DNA of 64,000 bases, taken from contig JAJEFD010000017.1 in the NCBI GenBank assembly GCA_022820645.1, positions 1-64,000 of the forward strand. The letters are read 5' to 3'. The notes below the pieces were generated by a model. The model saw nothing but the letters and a program-made list of their open reading frames with translations. It ran no database searches and was not told the DNA's origin. This stretch comes from Dehalococcoidia bacterium. Its GTDB lineage: Bacteria > Chloroflexota > Dehalococcoidia > Lucifugimonadales > Australimonadaceae. Both the position numbers and the translations under genes were made by a program. Shown here piece after piece: positions 59,554 to 64,000 of the stretch (position 1 is the first letter of the stretch; the number at the start of each line of letters is the position of its first letter).

Positions 59554-61029
59554 GTGACCACAACACCACAGAGAAACCCCGTCTCGTACAAGAGCATGCG
59601 CGAATACATGATGATCCTGGAGGAGCGCGGGCTGCTCAAGCGGATCACCGCAGAAGTCGACCTCGACTACGAGGTCGGCGCCATCAGCTACCGGGACCTC
59701 GTGCGCACGGGCCCCGGCCTCTTGTTCGAGAACATCAAGGACAACCCTGACAAGCAGCTCGTCACTAACATCATGTACTCGCTGGACCAGCTGTCCATCG
59801 CCTTCAACGGCCCGCGGGACTGGGTGAAGCTGCACGACATCGTCAAAGAGGGCATGGCGGACCGCCTCCCGTGCGTAACGGTGGACGACGGCCCCGTGAA
59901 AGAGGTGAAGGTCTTCGGCGAGGACGTCGACCTCGGCGAGATACCCACGCCGCTCTGGCACGAGCTGGACGGCGGGCGCTACATCGCGACCACCGCGGGC
60001 GTTATCACAGTCGACCCCAAGACCGGCGCGCACAACATGGGGCAGTACCGCTCCATGATCATCGACCGCAACCACACCACCGTGAAGATCCAGGGCGACT
60101 TCAAGGTGGGCGCGGCCCCACCGAGGGGCTCCTCCTACGGAGGCGCAGGCGACCGCAACGGCGCGGTCCACGTCCTTGAGAACGAGGCGGAGGGCAAGGG
60201 CACGCCGTGCGCCATCGCCATCGGCATGGACCCGCTGCTCGTCCTCGCGGCAGGCACGGCCGTTCCCGAGAACGAGAACGGACTCTCCGAGTACGAGGCT
60301 GCAGGCGCATGGGCGGGACGCCCGGTGGAGCTCGTCAAGTGCGAGACCAGCGACATCATGGTGCCGGCGCAGGCCGAGTACATCCTGGAAGGCGAGATCG
60401 TCGCGGGCGAGCGCTACTACGACGGCCCGCACGGCGAGTCGTCCGGTTTCTACAACAAGAACTACGAGGTGTTCGTGTTCCGCGTGGACGCCATCACCCA
60501 CCGGAAGGACCCGATCAACTTCGGTCTCATCTGCGGACGCATCGAGGACTACCCCAGCCCGCTGAAGCGCTCCGGCACCATCCTCAACACGCTGGTCAGC
60601 AAGTCCGGCTTCACCAACATCAAAGAGGTGCACTTCCCGGACGCGGGCGCGGGCGGCGTCATCGTCATCCGGGCCGCCATCGAACGGGAAGGCCAGGCCC
60701 AGGAGATCATCGAGGCGGCCTACTCCCACCTCCGCTACCGTTGGGTGGTCGTCGTCGACGAGGACTGCGACGTGCGCGACTGGAACGACATCTGGTGGCG
60801 CATCGTCTCGTTCGCCGAGCCCACGCAGCACGTCCACATGGGCGCGCACCTGCCGCGTCCGCTCGGACGCCCCGGCGAGATGGACTTCATCCCGCCGTCG
60901 CAGGGCATGGGCATCGATGCTACCCGCGAGCACAAGACGACCGAATTCCCGGTCCCGCCGCCCTCCAAGCCCACGATGGAGATCCTGGACAAGGTCGGCG
61001 AGCGCTGGGACGAGTTCGGCCTGCCGTAA
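59554..61029 (+). CDS. UbiD family decarboxylase, paralogue
   Basis: A 491-residue paralogue of the UbiD protein at 57789, with the same stretches: SMREYMMILEERGLLKRI, MGQYRSMIIDRNHTTVKIQG, SYGGAGDRNGAVHVLE and THRKDPINFGLICGRIEDYP. The two proteins are similar along their whole length but clearly diverged. The GTG at 59554 follows GGAGGAGAGAG. A stable hairpin and the ubiX gene follow. Two UbiD enzymes with one UbiX suggest two related substrates or a heteromeric decarboxylase. Confidence 0.93.
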   Translation: MTTTPQRNPVSYKSMREYMMILEERGLLKRITAEVDLDYEVGAISYRDLVRTGPGLLFENIKDNPDKQLVTNIMYSLDQLSIAFNGPRDWVKLHDIVKEGMADRLPCVTVDDGPVKEVKVFGEDVDLGEIPTPLWHELDGGRYIATTAGVITVDPKTGAHNMGQYRSMIIDRNHTTVKIQGDFKVGAAPPRGSSYGGAGDRNGAVHVLENEAEGKGTPCAIAIGMDPLLVLAAGTAVPENENGLSEYEAAGAWAGRPVELVKCETSDIMVPAQAEYILEGEIVAGERYYDGPHGESSGFYNKNYEVFVFRVDAITHRKDPINFGLICGRIEDYPSPLKRSGTILNTLVSKSGFTNIKEVHFPDAGAGGVIVIRAAIEREGQAQEIIEAAYSHLRYRWVVVVDEDCDVRDWNDIWWRIVSFAEPTQHVHMGAHLPRPLGRPGEMDFIPPSQGMGIDATREHKTTEFPVPPPSKPTMEILDKVGERWDEFGLP

Positions 61030-61040
61030 GCCTTACTGTC

Positions 61041-61071
61041 GGGAGACGCCCTGGCTGCCAGGGCGTCTCCC
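61041..61071 (+). other. ubiD-ubiX intercistronic hairpin
   Basis: GGGAGACGCCCTGG and CCAGGGCGTCTCCC pair over 14 bp around a CTG loop, 11 bases after the ubiD stop. There is no U-run, so it is more likely an mRNA stabilising or processing element, or an attenuator ahead of ubiX, than a full terminator. Confidence 0.7.
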
Positions 61072-61091
61072 CGCACACAGCACGAGGGAAT

Positions 61092-61676
61092 ATGCCAAGG
61101 ATCATCGTCGGCATCAGCGGATCGTCCGCTCCCATCTACGGCATCTACACGCTGCGCGCGCTGAGCCGGATGCCGGACGTGGAGACGCACCTCATCCTCT
61201 CGGAGGGGGCGCACGTCTCGATCAGGTACGAGGCGCCGCAGTGGTCGATAGACGACATCAAGGCGATGGCCGACGTCGTCCACGACCCGCGCAACATGGC
61301 CGCCAGCGTCTCCAGCGGCTCGTTCAAGACCGACGGCATGGTCGTCGTGCCGTGCTCGATGAAGACGCTCGCGGGCATCGCCAACTCCTACAACAACGAC
61401 CTCATCACGCGCGCAGCGGACGTGTGCCTCAAGGAGCGCCGACGCCTCGTGGTCGTCGCGCGCGAGACGCCGCTGCACCGGGGGCACCTGCTCAACATGC
61501 TCGCCGTCACGGACATGGGCGGCGTCATCCTTCCCCCCACGCCCGGCTTCTACTCCGGCCCGCAGACGATAGACGACATCATCAACCACACCGTCGGCAA
61601 AGTGCTCGACCTGCTCGGCATCGAGAACACCCAGTTCAAGCGCTGGGAGGGCAAGGACCCTTCCTCCGAGGAGTAA
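61092..61676 (+). CDS. ubiX: UbiX family flavin prenyltransferase
   Basis: A 194-residue enzyme that makes prenylated FMN, the cofactor of UbiD decarboxylases. The fold markers are IIVGISGSSAPIYGIYTLRA at the N-terminus, MVVVPCSMKTLAGIANSYNN near 97-116, VVARETPLHRGHLLNMLAVT and PPTPGFYSGPQTIDDIINH at the C-terminus. The ATG at 61092 has GAGGG close upstream. Genetic linkage with two ubiD genes confirms the role. Confidence 0.95.
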   Translation: MPRIIVGISGSSAPIYGIYTLRALSRMPDVETHLILSEGAHVSIRYEAPQWSIDDIKAMADVVHDPRNMAASVSSGSFKTDGMVVVPCSMKTLAGIANSYNNDLITRAADVCLKERRRLVVVARETPLHRGHLLNMLAVTDMGGVILPPTPGFYSGPQTIDDIINHTVGKVLDLLGIENTQFKRWEGKDPSSEE

Positions 61677-61713
61677 GGATCTGCATGAGCCCCACAGCCC
61701 ACCTCCACAGGGC

Positions 61714-61748
61714 TCTCACCCTAACCCTCTCCCTCAGGAGAGGGGACC
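61714..61748. repeat. family A repeat overlapping a ribosome-binding site
   Basis: CTCACCCTAACCCTCTCCCT followed by CAGGAGAGGGGACC. The CAGGAGAGGGG half is placed six bases before the ATG of the PPOX gene and so acts as its Shine-Dalgarno sequence. Confidence 0.8.
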
Positions 61749-61751
61749 GAA

Positions 61752-62234
61752 ATGAGGTTGACCGTGTCTGACGACATCGGCAGAGAACTCCCGCCCGATC
61801 TCTTCAACGCCCTCTGGTACGAGGACGTGACCGTCGAGCGCGGGCGCGCCATCCTCATCATCACCGCCGACGAGAACGGCTGGCCGCACCCCGCGCTGCT
61901 CTCATTCCGCGAGGTCGGTGCGCGGGACCCCAACACCATCCGCGTCGTCACCTACAACGGCAGCACCACCACCCGCAACATGCGGGAGAACGGCAAGCTC
62001 ACGATCGTGTTCGTGGACGAGCGCTTCACCTATTACGTGAAGGGCACTGCGAAGGAGATCCCGGCTCACCTCACCGGCACAGGCGAATACTTCGCTACAA
62101 TGGACGTGAGGATCACGCAGATCCTCAAGGACTTCACCGGTTCGGACGAGGAGGGGGCGTACATCATCTCCGGCATCACGTTCCACAATCCCTGGCCCAC
62201 CGGAGGCCGGCCCGCCCAGACCCAACAGCCCTGA
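61752..62234 (+). CDS. pyridoxamine 5'-phosphate oxidase-like flavin protein
   Basis: A 160-residue split-barrel FMN or F420 protein of the PPOX family. AILIITADENGWPHPALLSF, a typical FMN-phosphate-binding strand, is followed by NGSTTTRNMRENGKLTIVFV and YYVKGTAKEI. Function ranges from FMN reductase to F420-dependent reductase and cannot be set. The ATG at 61752 uses a Shine-Dalgarno contributed by a dispersed repeat. The stop overlaps the ATG of the next gene (TGATG). Confidence 0.87.
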   Translation: MRLTVSDDIGRELPPDLFNALWYEDVTVERGRAILIITADENGWPHPALLSFREVGARDPNTIRVVTYNGSTTTRNMRENGKLTIVFVDERFTYYVKGTAKEIPAHLTGTGEYFATMDVRITQILKDFTGSDEEGAYIISGITFHNPWPTGGRPAQTQQP

Positions 62235-63691
62235 TGCATCGCCGCGCGCCGGAACACCCTCACCCGCCGCTCCGCGGCGACCTCTCCCCTCAAGGGAGAG
62301 GCGGGAGGCGAGGTTCCTGCCTCCGCAAGAACGGCGGCGGCGCGTTCGTAATCGCGTGCACGATGCTCGTCCTTGTCCTCAGCGCATGCGTCTCCACCGA
62401 CACGCCCACGCCGACGCCTGCCGGAGCGCGCGTTCCCACGCCGGGAGCGACCGCAACGCCCACAGCCGCCGTCTCCGCCCTCGTTCCATCGGCGTCGCCC
62501 ACACCGACCGCAGCCGTGTCGGCGCTCGTCCCGTCCGCATCGCCCACGCCAACCGCCGCGGTGTCGGCGCTCATCCCGACGCCCACACTCGACCCGAACG
62601 TGGTCCGCAATGCCTACGGCGTCGCGGTCGACGACAACTACGAGGAAGGCCTCAGCATCTACACCCCCATCTGGGAGACCGACTTCCGCTTCCACACCGT
62701 TCCGTACCGCGAGATCGTCTCCGGCGGCGTGGGCCGCGACGGCATCCCGTCCATCGACGACCCAGCGTTCGTCTCGCTGACCGACGCCGGGGAATGGCTC
62801 TCGGACGCAGAGCCTGTCATCGCGCTGGAAATCAACGGCGAGGCGAAGGCATACCCGCTGCAGGTCCTCCTCTGGCACGAGATCGTCAACGACGAACTCG
62901 GCGGCGTGCCCGTGACCGTCACCTACTGCCCGCTCTGCAACTCCGCCGTCGTGTTCGACCGCACGCTCGACGGCACGGTCTACGACTTCGGCGTCTCCGG
63001 CAACCTGCGTAACAGCGACCTCGTCATGTGGGACCGGCAGACGCAGAGCTGGTGGCAGCAGCTTACTGGCGAGGGTATCGCGGGCGAACTCGCGGGTGCG
63101 CAACTCCGGTTCCTGCCCGCGCAGATCGTCTCGTGGGCCGCGTTCCGCGACGAATACCCGGATGGGCTGGCGCTCGACCGGCCGGGGTTCAGCCGGGCCT
63201 ACGGGCGCAACCCCTACCCCTACTACGACAACCTGGACTCGTACCCGTTCCTCTTCTACGGCGACGCCGACCCACGCCTCCCGCCCAAGGAGCGCGTCGC
63301 CGCGGTCGAGATTAACGGCGACGCTGCCGCATTCCCGTACTCGGCGCTCGCCATGGAGCGCGTGGCCCACGCCGAGGTGGGAGGCGAGGAGATCGTGGTC
63401 TTCTTCGAGTTCGGCACCAGCACCGCGCTGGGCAGCGGGGCCATCGCGGACGCCGCCGACGTCGGTGCGACGGGCGTCTTCCGTCCTGCGCTGGACGGCG
63501 ACCGGTTGACGTTCGCTTTCGATGGCGACGGGATAACGGACGGAGGCACCGGCAGCAGGTGGAACGTGCTGGGCAGGGCGGTGAGCGGCCCGCTCGCGGG
63601 GCGGCAACTCGAACGCCTGAACGCCCAGGACCACCTCTGGTTCGCGTGGGCGGCCTTCAAGCCGCACACGACGGTCTACGGCCAGGGCTGA
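62234..63691 (+). CDS. DUF3179 domain lipoprotein with repeat-derived N-terminus
   Basis: A 485-residue protein. Residues about 7-34 (EHPHPPLRGDLSPQGRG and GSCLRKNGG) are translated family A and B repeats. They run into a hydrophobic stretch and the lipobox LVLSAC (Cys52). A Thr/Pro/Ala linker with a 15-residue unit present about 2.6 times follows, then a DUF3179 domain from about residue 120: VTVTYCPLCNSAVVFDRTLD is its hallmark, with SYPFLFYGDADPRLPPKERV later. DUF3179 proteins are extracytoplasmic and of unknown function. ATG 62234 overlaps the upstream stop; no other canonical start precedes the signal peptide. Confidence 0.85.
   Translation: MHRRAPEHPHPPLRGDLSPQGRGGRRGSCLRKNGGGAFVIACTMLVLVLSACVSTDTPTPTPAGARVPTPGATATPTAAVSALVPSASPTPTAAVSALVPSASPTPTAAVSALIPTPTLDPNVVRNAYGVAVDDNYEEGLSIYTPIWETDFRFHTVPYREIVSGGVGRDGIPSIDDPAFVSLTDAGEWLSDAEPVIALEINGEAKAYPLQVLLWHEIVNDELGGVPVTVTYCPLCNSAVVFDRTLDGTVYDFGVSGNLRNSDLVMWDRQTQSWWQQLTGEGIAGELAGAQLRFLPAQIVSWAAFRDEYPDGLALDRPGFSRAYGRNPYPYYDNLDSYPFLFYGDADPRLPPKERVAAVEINGDAAAFPYSALAMERVAHAEVGGEEIVVFFEFGTSTALGSGAIADAADVGATGVFRPALDGDRLTFAFDGDGITDGGTGSRWNVLGRAVSGPLAGRQLERLNAQDHLWFAWAAFKPHTTVYGQG
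62256..62340. repeat. composite family A/B repeat inside the DUF3179 reading frame
   Basis: CACCCTCACCCGCCGCTCCG, then CCTCTCCCCTCAAGGGAGAG, then a reversed family B unit (GAGGTTCCTGCCTCCGCAAG then AACGG). It lies between the ATG and the signal-peptide region of the lipoprotein and stays open in that frame. Confidence 0.75.
62462..62578 (+). repeat. 45-bp tandem repeat in the lipoprotein linker
   Basis: A 45-bp unit encoding TAAVSALVPSASPTP is present about 2.6 times in frame, starting at 62462, 62507 and 62552. It lengthens the Thr/Pro/Ala linker of the DUF3179 lipoprotein. Confidence 0.85.
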
Positions 63692-63701
63692 GGGGCAGGG
63701 C

Positions 63702-64000
63702 CTAGTTCCTGCCGCCGCCGAACAGGTTGCTGAAGAAGCGCGCGATGCGCTGCAGGAACCCCGGCATCGAACTGTTGGACTCGCTGGAGTCCAGCGCCCC
63801 CTGGAGAATCTGGTCGAGCGACTGCGATACGACGCTCTCGCCGCCGGTGAGGCCTGTCGCCACCACCGTGACGCGTACCTCGTCCTCCATGTTCTGGTCC
63901 GTGATCATGCCGAAGATGATGTTCGCGTGCGGGTCCACGAGGCCCTTGATGATGTCGGACGCCTCGTAGACCTCCTGCAGCGTCACGTCCGGGCCGTAGG
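63702..64000 (-). CDS. ftsZ: cell division protein FtsZ, 3' part (continues past the window)
   Basis: The last 98 or so residues of FtsZ, the tubulin-like GTPase of the division ring. The conserved C-terminal domain reads DVTLQEVYEASDIIKGLVDP, then ANIIFGMITDQNMEDEVRVT and VVATGL, after which a variable linker leads to the terminal segment PGFLQRIARFFSNLFGGGRN. That terminal amphipathic stretch should be the docking peptide for partners such as FtsA/SepF. The 5' part, including the GTP-binding motif, lies beyond base 64000. Confidence 0.95.
   Translation of the reverse strand, partial: YGPDVTLQEVYEASDIIKGLVDPHANIIFGMITDQNMEDEVRVTVVATGLTGGESVVSQSLDQILQGALDSSESNSSMPGFLQRIARFFSNLFGGGRN

Overview
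The window is high-GC (roughly two thirds G+C by eye) bacterial chromosomal DNA, coding-dense, with short tightly overlapping operons. It looks like a free-living, probably marine Chloroflexota of the SAR202/Dehalococcoidia type. This is an inference from gene content: many catabolic oxidoreductases and hydrolases in small scattered operons (luciferase-like monooxygenase, enolase-superfamily enzyme, two molybdenum hydroxylase subunits, two metal amidohydrolases, two UbiD decarboxylases), many MFS exporters, Pro/Thr-linker lipoproteins, and housekeeping genes (pnp, rpsO, glnK-amtB, ftsZ). No rRNA is present to confirm it.

Layout. 1-2.7 kb: rpsO-pnp. 3.2-9.3 kb: a lipoprotein, a cyclase-family hydrolase, an enolase-superfamily enzyme, amtB-glnK and an AEC permease. 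9.3-13.1 kb: a luciferase-like oxidoreductase, an OsmC-family gene interrupted by an in-frame UGA at its redox cysteine, and tRNA-Cys, tRNA-Trp and tRNA-Leu. 13.5-19.4 kb: a hot-dog dehydratase pair, a tight tldD-pmbA-HEAT-NUDIX-GNAT operon and the remains of a toxin-antitoxin pair. 19.6-22.6 kb: an AT-rich island with two lipoproteins and a pentapeptide/FRG protein. 22.6-34.2 kb: MFS exporters, a molybdenum hydroxylase, RNase D, a PLP enzyme and an ABC-2 exporter. 34.3-41 kb: an ICL/PEP-mutase-family lyase, hicAB and a five-gene operon (amidohydrolase, double RidA, two-subunit TPP decarboxylase, amidase). 41-45 kb: repeats, an MFS exporter and an orphan phage terminase large subunit. 45-54 kb: another amidohydrolase/molybdenum hydroxylase set, PAC2, a lipoprotein, MFS, a second hicAB and an N-methyl amino-acid oxidase. 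54-61.7 kb: tctC-tctA-tctB followed by ubiD, a small membrane protein, ubiD and ubiX, a plausible uptake and (de)carboxylation module for aromatic or unsaturated carboxylates. 61.7-64 kb: a PPOX flavoprotein, a DUF3179 lipoprotein and the 3' end of ftsZ.

The most striking feature is the OsmC-family gene at 10198-10755. A UGA stands exactly where the first redox cysteine belongs, the reading frame continues through the second cysteine, and a 7-bp hairpin with a GGCU loop lies 12 nt downstream of the UGA. This is the architecture of a bacterial selenoprotein with its SECIS element.

Other notable points: three genes have good Shine-Dalgarno sequences followed by near-cognate codons (ATC, ACG, ATC) where the start should be. 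Several dispersed palindromic repeat families are present; one copy is inserted in frame in a transporter loop, one supplies a ribosome-binding site, and a composite copy encodes the N-terminus of a lipoprotein. An antitoxin survives beside what looks like the last 20 codons of its deleted PIN toxin.
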